Under the pieces are notes generated by a model. It worked only from the letters and a program-made list of their open reading frames with translations. It made no database searches and was not told where the DNA came from. A stretch of 64,000 nt of DNA, taken from positions 310,001 to 374,000 of the forward strand of contig NZ_JABBCH010000001.1 in assembly GCF_012952295.1 (NCBI RefSeq), written 5' to 3'. Made by a program: the position numbers and the translations under genes. The stretch is from Crystallibacter degradans (GTDB lineage: Bacteria; Actinomycetota; Actinomycetes; Actinomycetales; Micrococcaceae). Positions 1 through 8,442 of the stretch are shown piece by piece (position 1 is the stretch's first letter; each line of letters begins with the position of its first letter).

Positions 1-217
1 GGCTGCCAGCCGGAAGGCAACACTTGAGACCGGAGGGTCCGTCAAACAGGTTGCCTCGGAACCTGCCACGGCCCTGGACCCCGTCTGCGGCATGACGGTC
101 GCCGCGGTCGGGTCCACCCTGCACGTCGAGCATGCTGGCTCCGTGGTTTATTTCTGTTCAGCGGGCTGCCGCAAAGCCTTCCTCGCGGATCCGGAACGCT
201 ATGCCCCAACATCCTGA
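1..217 (+). CDS. C-terminal part of a YHS-domain protein (5' truncated)
   Basis: An open frame runs from the window edge to TGA at 215-217. Its last ~45 residues form a YHS-like metal-binding domain, with DPVCGM followed by the Cys pair in YFCSAGC and the ending DPERYAPTS. The ~25 residues before it are Ala/Thr-rich and look like a linker, so the domain is probably the tail of a larger protein starting outside the window. It ends 3 nt before coxD, so it belongs to the same operon. YHS domains bind soft metals such as copper. What this one does in a cox operon is unknown, and I cannot tell which protein it is fused to. Confidence 0.7.
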   Translation, partial: AASRKATLETGGSVKQVASEPATALDPVCGMTVAAVGSTLHVEHAGSVVYFCSAGCRKAFLADPERYAPTS

Positions 218-220
218 TCC

Positions 221-1153
221 GTGGGCTCCATGACCGGCCCGGCCCGGGACGGCGCGGAAGACGAGGTCCGGGCGCTGGTTCCTGACGTGCCATCCCTCAT
301 GGCCGCTCTGGACAAAGCAGATTATCTGGCGGATCCAGGCCTGGCCACGGCCCTGTTCCTGGCCCTGCGCCTGCCGCAACCCATTCTGCTGGAGGGCGAG
401 GCCGGGGTCGGCAAGACCGAGTCGGCCAAGGCGTTGGCCCGTGTCCTCAAAACGCCGCTCTACCGGCTGCAATGCTACGAGGGAATCGACGCCGGCGAGG
501 CGCTCTACGAGTGGAACCACCAGCGCCAACTGCTCGGCATCCGCCTGGCGGAAGTCCGCGATCTGGATCTGGACGAGTCGGATTTGTTTGCCGAACAGTA
601 CCTGCTGCGGCGTCCTCTGCTGAAGGCCATCGAACATCCCGGCCCCCGGCCCGCGGTCCTGTTGCTGGACGAGATTGACCGTGCGGACGCCGAATTCGAG
701 GCCTTTACCTTCGAACTGCTGGCTGAAGCCGCCGTCACGGTTCCGGAGCTAGGCACGATCACGGCCGCGCATCCGCCGATTGTGGTGTTGACATCCAACC
801 GCACCCGGGACCTGCACGATGCCCTGACCCGGCGCTGCATCTACCATTGGATCGACTATCCCGCACCGGAAAGGATCGCCGAGATAGTCCGACGGCGCGT
901 GCCGGGCAGTACGGCGCCGCTGGCCTTGGAGGCCGCGTCGGCCATCACGAGGCTGCGTGCCCTCGATCTGGCAAAACCGCCAGGCATCGCCGAGGCCATC
1001 GACTGGGCCACCGCGCTGGCGGTGCTCGGAATTGAGCATCTTGACGCTGACGTGGTGGACCGGACGTGGGGTTCCATCGTGAAAAACCGCGACGATCTGG
1101 AACTTATCCAGGCCCGTGGTGCCGCGTGGCTGATCGGCGGCCGAAGTGGCTGA
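221..1153 (+). CDS. coxD: CoxD-type MoxR-family AAA+ ATPase
   Basis: 310 residues. Walker A is GEAGVGKT at residues 59-66 and Walker B is LLLDEID near 147-153, followed by the sensor region VLTSNRTRDL. This is the MoxR/CoxD branch of AAA+ proteins. In aerobic CO dehydrogenase systems CoxD works with the VWA protein CoxE to mature the copper-sulfido-molybdenum site of the enzyme in the cytoplasm. The end overlaps the coxE start by 8 nt, which suggests translational coupling. The start could be GTG 221 or ATG 230; neither has a clear ribosome binding site. The neighbours coxE, coxG and an XdhC-type gene support the call. The actual molybdenum hydroxylase substrate cannot be read from this part of the operon. 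Confidence 0.88.
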   Translation: MGSMTGPARDGAEDEVRALVPDVPSLMAALDKADYLADPGLATALFLALRLPQPILLEGEAGVGKTESAKALARVLKTPLYRLQCYEGIDAGEALYEWNHQRQLLGIRLAEVRDLDLDESDLFAEQYLLRRPLLKAIEHPGPRPAVLLLDEIDRADAEFEAFTFELLAEAAVTVPELGTITAAHPPIVVLTSNRTRDLHDALTRRCIYHWIDYPAPERIAEIVRRRVPGSTAPLALEAASAITRLRALDLAKPPGIAEAIDWATALAVLGIEHLDADVVDRTWGSIVKNRDDLELIQARGAAWLIGGRSG

Positions 1154-2438
1154 TAGAGGCATTGCGGGGCAGGGGACACGGGGCAAGACGGGGATGAATG
1201 CCGCGGCTTTGGCCGTGGGTTTTACGACGGCGTTGCACCGGGCCGGTCTGCCCAGCACTCCGGAACGCGCAGCCTGGCTTGCCCGGTCACTCCAGCTGAT
1301 CCCGCCGGCGAGCCAGGACAGGCTGTACTGGACCTGCCGCGCCGTGTTGGTCACGTCGAAGGAACAGTTGCCGTTGTTCGACACCGTCTTTGCCTCCGTG
1401 TTCGGCGCAATAGACGGGGTGGACGATGCCGCTGACCGGCGCGGCGAACCCAACGCCCCGCCCCCGGTCGGCGCCGGACAGGGGCGGAGCGTCACCCGTC
1501 CCGACCCGCCCCGGCCGCGCGTGTCGGATGCATCCCCGCCGCAAGCTCCAGCCCCTGTTCCGGGCCAGTCCGGCGGGGTCGGCAGCGGCGGGCAGGAACG
1601 GGAATCGGTCCTGCTCATGGCCTCGTCCGAGGAACGCCTGCACGGGACATCCTTCGCCGAATTAGGTCCCGAGGAGCTGACCCGGATGCGCACGCTGGTC
1701 CGCAGAATCGTGCTGGCCACCCCGGAGCGTGAAGGCCGGCGTACCCGCAGGTCACAGCGCAGCACCGCCCAACTGGATATCCGCCGCACTGTGCGAGCCG
1801 CGCAGCGCACCGGCTCGGCCGGCACCCGCCTGGTCTTCGCCCGCCGTCGTAAGCAGTTGCGGCGGCTGGTCCTGCTGTGCGACGTTTCCGGTTCGATGGA
1901 GCCTTACACCTCAGTGTTCCTGTCCCTGCTGCAGGGAGCGGTGGCCGGTGCCAGTGCCGAAGCCTTCATTTTCTCCACCCGGCTGACCCGGTTGACGCGG
2001 CAGTTGGCAGTCCGCGATCCGGACCAGGCGTTGGCGCGTGCGGCCGCCGCGACCCCTGACTGGGCAGGCGGAACCAGGCTGGCCGAAAGCCTGCGCCGGT
2101 TCATCGATGGCTACGGCCGGCGCGGTCTGGCCCGGGGCGCCGTGATCGTCATCCTCTCCGACGGTTGGGCGCAGGATGAGCCTGAGCAGGTGGCGGCCCA
2201 GATGGTTCGGTTGAAGCGGCTTGCCTACCGGATCATCTGGGTGAACCCACGTAAGGCAGCCGCCGGTTATCAGCCGCTGGCCGGCGGTATGGCGGCAGCG
2301 CTCCCCTACTGCGACGCGTTTATCAGCGGCCATAGTTACTCAGCGCTGGCGGAACTGGTAGCGGCTATCCGCGGTAGCCGGCCTGCCCGCGCCGAAGAAT
2401 TGGCTCATCGGCCACATCAGTCACTAGGCAGATCTTGA
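1146..2438 (+). CDS. coxE: CoxE-type VWA-domain protein
   Basis: 430 residues starting at GTG 1146 inside the end of coxD. The C-terminal half is a von Willebrand factor A domain with a complete MIDAS motif: DVSGS at residues 246-250, a Thr in the GGTRL segment, and an Asp in ILSDGWAQD. Residues ~70-145 form a Pro/Gly-rich low-complexity linker. MoxR ATPases and VWA proteins act as pairs. CoxE with CoxD is needed to activate CO dehydrogenase in characterised carboxydotrophs. It is cytoplasmic, with no signal peptide. The family assignment is clear; the client enzyme is inferred from the operon. Confidence 0.88.
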   Translation: MADRGIAGQGTRGKTGMNAAALAVGFTTALHRAGLPSTPERAAWLARSLQLIPPASQDRLYWTCRAVLVTSKEQLPLFDTVFASVFGAIDGVDDAADRRGEPNAPPPVGAGQGRSVTRPDPPRPRVSDASPPQAPAPVPGQSGGVGSGGQERESVLLMASSEERLHGTSFAELGPEELTRMRTLVRRIVLATPEREGRRTRRSQRSTAQLDIRRTVRAAQRTGSAGTRLVFARRRKQLRRLVLLCDVSGSMEPYTSVFLSLLQGAVAGASAEAFIFSTRLTRLTRQLAVRDPDQALARAAAATPDWAGGTRLAESLRRFIDGYGRRGLARGAVIVILSDGWAQDEPEQVAAQMVRLKRLAYRIIWVNPRKAAAGYQPLAGGMAAALPYCDAFISGHSYSALAELVAAIRGSRPARAEELAHRPHQSLGRS

Positions 2439-2459
2439 GGTACGAGAAGGGACATCGTC

Positions 2460-3221
2460 ATGCAGCTGGAACGAACATTCTCCGTCGTAGCACCGATCAA
2501 CACCGTCTGGGACACTCTGATGGACTTTGAACGGGTTGCCGGCTGCCTTCCCGGCGCCCAAATCCTCAAGAAGCTCTCCGATGACGCGTACCAAGTGGGC
2601 ATGAAGGTCAAGCTGGGCCCGGTCACCATGCAGTACAAGGGCCGGCTCAACGTCTTGGAGCGCGACGCCGCTGCCCGGCGCGCCATGATGGAAGGCCAAG
2701 CCCAGGAGACACGTGGGCAGGGCACGGCACAGGCCACCGTCACCATGGCGTTGAGCGAATCCGAAGGCACCACGACGGGAACGGTCAACGCGGATCTGAC
2801 GCTCTCCGGCAAGGCAGCGGCCATGGGCAAGAGCGTGATCGGCAGCGTCACGGACCAGTTGCTGTCGCTGTTCACCAGCAACTTACAGGAGATGCTGGGA
2901 GCACCTGAGCCCGGTCCGGCAGCGGGGTCAGTCCCCGGCACTGAGGATGCGCGTGTACCACCGGCCGCAGCCGCAACGCAGCCAAACGGGCCGCCGTCCC
3001 CGGCCGCAGAAACCTCCAGGCCTCCTGCTGCCCCACCCCCGCCGCAGCCAGCCTCGCCGTCGACCTCCCCTGTCTTGACCGATCCCGGGCTGAACGGGCT
3101 GGGGGTGATGAAGGGCGTGCTCCGCGACCAGTTGGGCAGTCCAGCCGGCGTCCTCGGCCTGCTCGGCGTCGTGGCAGGCGTAGCCTATGCTTTGGGGCGG
3201 CGGGCAGGACACAAGGACTGA
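2460..3221 (+). CDS. coxG: CoxG-type SRPBCC protein with C-terminal membrane anchor
   Basis: 253 residues. Residues 1-145 are a START/SRPBCC-like CoxG domain (MQLERTFSV, DFERVAGCLPGAQI, the KVKLGPVTMQYKG strand). A Pro/Ala/Ser-rich linker of ~65 residues follows, then a hydrophobic helix (VLGLLGVVAGVAYALG) and a short basic tail. This is the standard CoxG architecture. CoxG is thought to tether the CO dehydrogenase-type enzyme to the membrane and link it to the quinone pool. ATG 2460 lies 21 nt after coxE and follows GAGAAGGGAC. It is the third gene of the operon. Confidence 0.87.
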   Translation: MQLERTFSVVAPINTVWDTLMDFERVAGCLPGAQILKKLSDDAYQVGMKVKLGPVTMQYKGRLNVLERDAAARRAMMEGQAQETRGQGTAQATVTMALSESEGTTTGTVNADLTLSGKAAAMGKSVIGSVTDQLLSLFTSNLQEMLGAPEPGPAAGSVPGTEDARVPPAAAATQPNGPPSPAAETSRPPAAPPPPQPASPSTSPVLTDPGLNGLGVMKGVLRDQLGSPAGVLGLLGVVAGVAYALGRRAGHKD

Positions 3222-3248
3222 AGATGCCGCCGGGTGGGAGGAGTACGC

Positions 3249-4397
3249 GTGCGTGACGTGCTGGACGAACTGTTGGCAGATTGGCGCAGGGGCAACACTT
3301 CCGGCCTGGCGACAGTCGTCCAAACCTTCGAGTCGGCTCCGAGACCGGCGGGTGCCTCCATGCTGGTGACCGCCGGGGGTGAAGCAGTCGGATCCGTTTC
3401 CGGCGGTTGCGTCGAGGGCGCGGTCTACGAACTGGCCTCACAGGTTATCGAAGAGGTGCGGCCGGCCCTGGTGCGCTACGGCATCAGCGACGACGATGCA
3501 TTCTCTGTGGGGCTGACCTGTGGCGGCATCCTGGACGTCTTCGTGGAGCCCATCTCGCCGCAGACGTTTCCGGAGCTTGAGTCCGTCCGCGAGGACATCG
3601 AGGCCTCTGCCCCCGTGGGGGTCGCCACGGTGATCGAGCATCCTGACCCGCAGCGGCTGGGGCGCCACCTGGTGGTGCGGCCGCACGGTTCCGAGGGCGA
3701 CCTCGGGTCCGACCGTGCCAACCAGGCCGTCAATGACGACACCCGGGGACTGCTGGCGGCAGGCCGGAACGGCGTTTTGATGTACGGGCCGGACGGCCAG
3801 CGCCTGGACGAAGGGATGCGGGTGTTCTTTGCCAGCTACGCGCCGCGGCCGCGGATGCTGGTTTTCGGCGCTATTGATTTTGCCGCCGCGCTGGCGCGGA
3901 TGGGCTCGTTCCTCGGCTACCGCGTCACCGTCTGCGATGCCCGGCCCGTCTTCGCCACCCCCGCGCGCTTTCCGGACTCCGACGAGGTGGTGGTCGCCTG
4001 GCCGCACAAGTACCTCGCGGATCAGCTTGAGCAGGGGTTGGTGGATGAGCGGACCGTGATCTGTGTCCTCACGCACGATCCGAAGTTCGACGTCCCATTG
4101 CTCGAAGTGGCGCTGCGCGGCAGGACGTTCGCCTACGTCGGTGCAATGGGTTCACGCCGCACCCACGAAGACCGGATGGCGAGACTGCGCGGATCCGGCT
4201 TCAGCGACGCGGAACTCAGCGTGCTGCACAGTCCGGTTGGGCTTGATCTGGGGGCCCGGACGCCGGAAGAAACCGCAGTGTCCATTGCTGCGGAGATCAT
4301 CTCACTCCAGTGGGGCGGGACCGGCCAGCCCCTGGCCGGTCTCACGGAACGGATCCATCATGATGAGGCACCTGACCCTGCGGGCAGTCCGGGCTGA
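3249..4397 (+). CDS. XdhC/CoxI-family molybdoenzyme maturation protein
   Basis: 382 residues from GTG 3249, chosen because GGAGGAG sits 6 nt upstream; the earlier in-frame GTG at 3234 has no such site. The N-terminal XdhC_CoxI domain contains FESAPRPAGASM and VGSVSGGCVEGAV. The C-terminal half is a Rossmann-type domain with MLVFGAIDFAAALARMGS, VCDARPVF and the VGAMGSRRTHEDR motif. Members bind molybdenum cofactor, promote its sulfuration and deliver it to the apo-enzyme; CoxF and CoxI of CO dehydrogenase operons are of this type. It is the last gene of the cox block. I cannot separate coxF from coxI by sequence, so no symbol is given. Confidence 0.85.
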   Translation: MRDVLDELLADWRRGNTSGLATVVQTFESAPRPAGASMLVTAGGEAVGSVSGGCVEGAVYELASQVIEEVRPALVRYGISDDDAFSVGLTCGGILDVFVEPISPQTFPELESVREDIEASAPVGVATVIEHPDPQRLGRHLVVRPHGSEGDLGSDRANQAVNDDTRGLLAAGRNGVLMYGPDGQRLDEGMRVFFASYAPRPRMLVFGAIDFAAALARMGSFLGYRVTVCDARPVFATPARFPDSDEVVVAWPHKYLADQLEQGLVDERTVICVLTHDPKFDVPLLEVALRGRTFAYVGAMGSRRTHEDRMARLRGSGFSDAELSVLHSPVGLDLGARTPEETAVSIAAEIISLQWGGTGQPLAGLTERIHHDEAPDPAGSPG

Positions 4398-4434
4398 AAC
4401 CGCGACGAGCCAGATTGAGCCATACCGAGCCGGG

Positions 4435-5367
4435 TCAGGCCGGCGGCGGATTACGGGCATTCCGGGCGGCGCTCGCGGCGAAGGTGACCATGGCCTCTGC
4501 ACGGTCCGTCAGCCGGATCGCTTCGGGCCAGACCATCTTCACCCCCACCGGCTTCACCGCCGGCACGATCGGCTTGGGCACCACCGGCAGCCCCTCGTAG
4601 GACGAATCGATCGCCGGCCGCTGCACCAGCACCGAATACCCGACGCCGCGGCCCACCAGCGAACGCGTGAGCTCGAAGTCCGTGGTGCGGTAGCGGATGA
4701 CGGGGCTGACGCCGGTCTGCTCGAACAGCGTCATGGTGTGGTGGCTGCTCGGCGGGGCATCCAGCAGGATCATCGGGTCCTCGGCCAGCTCCTGCAGCGA
4801 AACCTCCGGCCGTTCCGCCAACCGGTGGGATTGCGGCAGCAGCACATAGCCCCGCACATCGTAAAGCCGGACCGAGCCCAGCCCGGGACGCAGGTCCATG
4901 TCGTACACGATGGCCAGATCCAGTTCACCGGCGAAGAGCCGCTCCTGGATCCGGTCCTGCGGGCCTTCGACGAAGTCCAGCTGCACCTTCGGATGGTTCA
5001 CGGTGAAGCCCTCGATCAGCACCGGCAGAACGGTCGGCGCCACGGTGGCATAGCAGCCGATCACCAGCGGCCCGGCCAGCTCCCGTCCGCCGCTGCTGGC
5101 GTTGAGCTCCAGCTCCTCGGCCGAGCGCAGGAGTTCGGCGGCCTGCGCGTAGAGGTATGTGCCGACCGGCGTCAGCGAAACCCCGTGGGCCTTGCGCCGG
5201 ACCGTTAGCTGCGTCTTGAAGATTCTTTCCAGCTCGGTCACCGCTGCCGCAACGGCGGTCTGGGACACGTGCAGCTTAGCCGCGGCCGCGGAAATGGTTC
5301 CTGCTTCCGCCACGGCGGCAAAGTAGGAGAGCTGCCTCAGCGTGTAGCGCGCCACCATTCCTCCCAT
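4435..5367 (-). CDS. LysR-family regulator (first of a paralogous pair)
   Basis: 310 residues from ATG 5367; ATG 5358 and GTG 5355 are equally possible, as a GGGAGGA run lies among the three. The N-terminal winged helix-turn-helix is typical (LRQLSYFAAVAEAGTISAAA, then LHVSQTAVAAAVTELE). The C-terminal effector domain contains LDLAIVYDM. It faces the P450 operon across 127 nt, so it is the probable regulator of that operon. It is a clear paralogue of the LysR at 8443-9354: both share the TLRQL start, the VRRKA(H/R)G block and the AIVYDM segment. The inducer is unknown, perhaps the P450 substrate. Confidence 0.85.
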   Translation of the reverse strand: MGGMVARYTLRQLSYFAAVAEAGTISAAAAKLHVSQTAVAAAVTELERIFKTQLTVRRKAHGVSLTPVGTYLYAQAAELLRSAEELELNASSGGRELAGPLVIGCYATVAPTVLPVLIEGFTVNHPKVQLDFVEGPQDRIQERLFAGELDLAIVYDMDLRPGLGSVRLYDVRGYVLLPQSHRLAERPEVSLQELAEDPMILLDAPPSSHHTMTLFEQTGVSPVIRYRTTDFELTRSLVGRGVGYSVLVQRPAIDSSYEGLPVVPKPIVPAVKPVGVKMVWPEAIRLTDRAEAMVTFAASAARNARNPPPA

Positions 5368-5401
5368 CCCCCGCTTTTCTGCGGATAAAGCAACTATTTA
5401 T

Positions 5402-5418
5402 GAACTTTACCCGGGGAT
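5402..5418 (+). promoter_or_regulatory. Candidate LysR operator in front of the P450 operon
   Basis: GAACTTTACCCGGGGAT lies in the divergent lysR/P450 spacer. A near copy, GAAGTTTACCGCAGGAT, lies at 9393-9409 in the other lysR spacer, on the same strand and in the same relative place (13 of 17 positions identical). Two related regulators with a shared spacer motif suggest a common binding site. This is inference; no footprint is known. Confidence 0.45.
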
Positions 5419-5494
5419 ATGGCCCCTGCCACACTCGAATAAAAGACAGCTCACCTACCGTGCCGGTCCGACCGGCAGCAACAAGGAGTGGACG

Positions 5495-6694
5495 ATGACC
5501 GCCGAAGCCATTGCAGCCCGACCGGTGCCCACCGCGGACTGGGTGACCATCGAGGACCTCTACCGCAACCCCTTCCCCATCTACCGGAAGATGCGTTCCG
5601 AGGCGCCGGTCCATTGGGTCCCGGCTGTGAACCGCTACATGGTCACCAGCTACCAGGCCTGCCACACCGTCGAGAATAACCAGGAAATCTTCTCCGCGGA
5701 CGAGACCAATTCGCTGATGAAGCGCGCCATGGGCCACTCGATGCTCCGCAAGGATGATCCGGAGCACGACGTCGACCGCAAGTCCTATGGCTCGGTGCTG
5801 CGGCCGAAGGCGATCAAGGAGCACTGGAACGCGATCTTCCAGGCCAACCACGAGACGTACCTGGCCCGGCTCAAGTCCGCCGGCCCCGGCGCGGACCTGA
5901 TCTGGGAATACGCCGCTCCGTACGCCGCGGAAAACCTGCGCCTGGTCATGGGCTTCCACAACGCCACGCAGGAAGACATGCAGCGCTGGTCTCAGACGAT
6001 GATCAACGGCACCGGCAACTACGCCGATAACCCCGACGTCTGGGCCGCCTCGGAAAAGTCCTACAACGAGGTCGACGACGCGATCGACGAAATCCTGCCG
6101 TACCTGCGCAAGAACCCGGATTCCAGTCTGCTCTCCGGCATGACCAGCATGCCGATCCCGTTGGAGGCCATCCGGGCCAACATGAAGATGACCATCGGCG
6201 GCGGCCTGAACGAACCGCGCGACGTGCTCGGCGTGGCAGTCTGGGCCTTGCTCTCCCATCCGGACCAGCTGGCCCAGGTGCTCGCAGACCCCGCACTCTA
6301 TCCCACCGTGTTCGAGGAGTCCGTCCGCTGGGTCGCGCCCATCGGCATGTACCCGCGCGAAACCACCCGCGACACCGTCCTGGAAGGCGTGCAGCTGCCC
6401 AAGGGCGCCCGCCTCGGCGTCGTTGTTGGGGCTGCCAACCGCGACCCGGAGGTCTTCGAGGATCCGGAGAGCTTCAACATCAACCGTCCGAAGAAGCCGC
6501 ATCTGGCCTTCGGCGGCGGCAACCACTATTGCGCCGGCGCGTGGGTGGCCAAGGCCTCCGTGTCGGGGATCGCGCTGCCGCAGCTCTTCGCCGAACTGCC
6601 CAATCTGCGCCTGGACCCGGAACGGCCCGCCGTCGATGCCGGCTGGGTGTTCCGCGGCATGACTGCCCTGCCGGTCCGCTGGGACGCGAAGTAA
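5495..6694 (+). CDS. Cytochrome P450 with GcoA-like Glu-Pro I-helix
   Basis: 399 residues; ATG 5495 follows AAGGAG. The heme-binding loop is FGGGNHYCAG with the ligand Cys346. The K-helix ExxR is E275-R278. The I-helix reads GGGLNEPRD (residues 235-243), so the usual acid-Thr pair of (A/G)Gx(D/E)T is replaced by Glu240-Pro241. The guaiacol O-demethylase GcoA has the same Glu-Pro feature (GAMQEP), and the C-terminal WVFRGMTALPVRW also resembles GcoA. It heads a class I operon with its own ferredoxin and reductase. A monooxygenase, possibly a demethylase, is likely; the substrate is not readable. No signal peptide, so cytoplasmic. Confidence 0.88.
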   Translation: MTAEAIAARPVPTADWVTIEDLYRNPFPIYRKMRSEAPVHWVPAVNRYMVTSYQACHTVENNQEIFSADETNSLMKRAMGHSMLRKDDPEHDVDRKSYGSVLRPKAIKEHWNAIFQANHETYLARLKSAGPGADLIWEYAAPYAAENLRLVMGFHNATQEDMQRWSQTMINGTGNYADNPDVWAASEKSYNEVDDAIDEILPYLRKNPDSSLLSGMTSMPIPLEAIRANMKMTIGGGLNEPRDVLGVAVWALLSHPDQLAQVLADPALYPTVFEESVRWVAPIGMYPRETTRDTVLEGVQLPKGARLGVVVGAANRDPEVFEDPESFNINRPKKPHLAFGGGNHYCAGAWVAKASVSGIALPQLFAELPNLRLDPERPAVDAGWVFRGMTALPVRWDAK

Positions 6695-6741
6695 CCGGCA
6701 TATCATCAGACCAAACCATACTTTTCGAGAAGGAACTTCCC

Positions 6742-7068
6742 ATGGCTAAAGTCAGCTTCCACCACAATGACGGCAATGTAGACGTGCTCGACGTCGATCC
6801 GGGCACGTCCCTGATGCGCGCGGCGGTGACCAACGGCGTTGCCGGGATTGTCGGCGAATGCGGCGGCCAGGCGATGTGCGCCACCTGCCACGTCTACGTC
6901 CGCCCCGAGTACCTCGACGGCCTCCCGGAAATCAGCGAGGACGAGGAGGAAATGCTCGAATGCACCGCGGACCCGCGCGATGAGGACCGCAGCCGGCTGG
7001 GCTGCCAGATCAAGGCGGGCGAAGGGCTCGACGAGATCGAGGTCGACGTCCCCGCCAGCCAGATCTAG
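6742..7068 (+). CDS. 2Fe-2S ferredoxin for the P450
   Basis: 108 residues from ATG 6742, preceded by GAGAAGGAAC. Cluster ligands fit the adrenodoxin/putidaredoxin type: Cys40, Cys46 and Cys49 in CGGQAMCATC, and Cys88 in LGCQI. It is strongly acidic between residues 56 and 82 (EISEDEEEM, DPRDED), which fits docking to a reductase and a P450. It lies 47 nt after the P450 and 29 nt before the reductase, as the electron shuttle between them. The frame is open further upstream into the P450, but ATG 6742 is the only start with a ribosome binding site and gives the family's normal length. Confidence 0.92.
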   Translation: MAKVSFHHNDGNVDVLDVDPGTSLMRAAVTNGVAGIVGECGGQAMCATCHVYVRPEYLDGLPEISEDEEEMLECTADPRDEDRSRLGCQIKAGEGLDEIEVDVPASQI

Positions 7069-7097
7069 GAATTCCGCCACCGCAGAGAAGGGCCACC

Positions 7098-8435
7098 ATG
7101 ACCGCCGTACCCAGCACCTCGAGCAACGCGCAGAATCCCGAGCACCCTCAGAACCCGCAGAACATCGTCATCGTCGGCAACGGGCAGGCCGGCATCCAGC
7201 TGGTCGACTCGCTGCGCAAGGAAGGCTACACCGGGGCCATCACGGTCATCGGCGAGGAAACGCACTTCCCGTACCAGCGCCCGCCGCTGTCCAAGGACTT
7301 CATGGCCGCGGACAAGGAACCGAAACCGCTGCCGCTGCGCGCGGAAAAGTTCTTCACCGATAACGACGTCGACTCCCGCCTGGGCGTGCGGGTCACCTCC
7401 ATCGACCGCGCCGGACATACCGTGTCGTTGTCCGACGGATCCAGCATCGGCTACACCACGCTGGTCCTGGCCACCGGCGCCGCCAACCGTGAACTCAACG
7501 TGCCGGGCAGCGGTCTGGAGGGGATCTACGGGCTACGGACCCTGGCCGATGCCGAAGCCGTCCACGCACGCCTGGACACAGTGCGCTCCGTCGTCGTCAT
7601 CGGGGCCGGTTTCATCGGGCTCGAGTTCGCCGCCGCCGCGCGCAAACGCGGACTCGACGTCACGGTGCTCGAATACGCGGACCGGCCGATGGCCCGCGCG
7701 CTGAGCCCCGTGATGGGCAACTGGTTCGCCCAGGCCCACCGGAACTTGGGCGTGAACCTGCGCCTGGGCGAAGGCATCGCCTCCTTCATCGGGGACGGCA
7801 GCGGGCAGGGCAACGACGGGCAGGCAAGCGAGCGTGGGCACGTGGCCGCCGCGGTCAGCACTACCGGCGAAACGTACCCCGCGGACATGGTGCTGGTGGG
7901 TATCGGCGTCATCCCCCGCACCGAACTCGCCGAGCAGGCCGGCCTCTCGGTCTCCAACGGCATCACGGTGGACAGCGCCATGCGCACCGACGATGAGGAC
8001 ATCTACGCCCTGGGCGACTGCGCCAACTACCCCAGCCACCATGCCGAGGCGCGCACCCGGCTCGAATCCGTGCAGAACGCCACCGACCAGGCCCGGCACA
8101 CCGCCAAGTCCATCCTCGACACCCACGACGGCGGCCGTGATTACACCGAGTTGCCCTGGTTCTGGTCCACCCAGGGCGACCTGCGGCTGCAGATCGCCGG
8201 CATCGCCCACCCCGACGACGAAACCGTCCTGCGCGGGAACCCGGACGGCGGCAAGTTCTCCGTGTTCTGCTTCCGCAGCGGCCGGCTGGTGGCCGTGGAA
8301 TCCGTGAACCAGCCCGCGGACCACATGGCCGCCCGTAGGCTCCTCGCCCAGGAACGCACTCTCACCCCGGAACAGGCCGCGGACCTGGACTTCGATTTCA
8401 AGGCCTATTCCAAGGCCGCCGCGGCAGGCGTGTAG
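7098..8435 (+). CDS. FAD-dependent NAD(P)H:ferredoxin reductase
   Basis: 445 residues. FAD motif IVIVGNGQAGIQL (residues ~24-36), NAD(P) motif VVVIGAGFIGLEF (~167-179), second FAD motif DIYALGDCAN, and a C-terminal reductase domain. This is the putidaredoxin/rhodocoxin reductase type that passes NAD(P)H electrons to a 2Fe-2S ferredoxin. It is the third gene of the P450 operon, so the system is complete: reductase, ferredoxin, P450. The first ~20 residues are a Ser/Asn/Gln/Pro extension before the FAD domain. ATG 7098 follows GAGAAGGGCC. Confidence 0.92.
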   Translation: MTAVPSTSSNAQNPEHPQNPQNIVIVGNGQAGIQLVDSLRKEGYTGAITVIGEETHFPYQRPPLSKDFMAADKEPKPLPLRAEKFFTDNDVDSRLGVRVTSIDRAGHTVSLSDGSSIGYTTLVLATGAANRELNVPGSGLEGIYGLRTLADAEAVHARLDTVRSVVVIGAGFIGLEFAAAARKRGLDVTVLEYADRPMARALSPVMGNWFAQAHRNLGVNLRLGEGIASFIGDGSGQGNDGQASERGHVAAAVSTTGETYPADMVLVGIGVIPRTELAEQAGLSVSNGITVDSAMRTDDEDIYALGDCANYPSHHAEARTRLESVQNATDQARHTAKSILDTHDGGRDYTELPWFWSTQGDLRLQIAGIAHPDDETVLRGNPDGGKFSVFCFRSGRLVAVESVNQPADHMAARRLLAQERTLTPEQAADLDFDFKAYSKAAAAGV

Positions 8436-8442
8436 CCGGTTC

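Noticed and set aside
749-1825. Long minus-strand open frame opposite coxD/coxE
   Set aside because: It mirrors codon positions of the real genes on the plus strand; Arg/Ser/Pro-rich product, no family features, typical of high-GC antisense frames.
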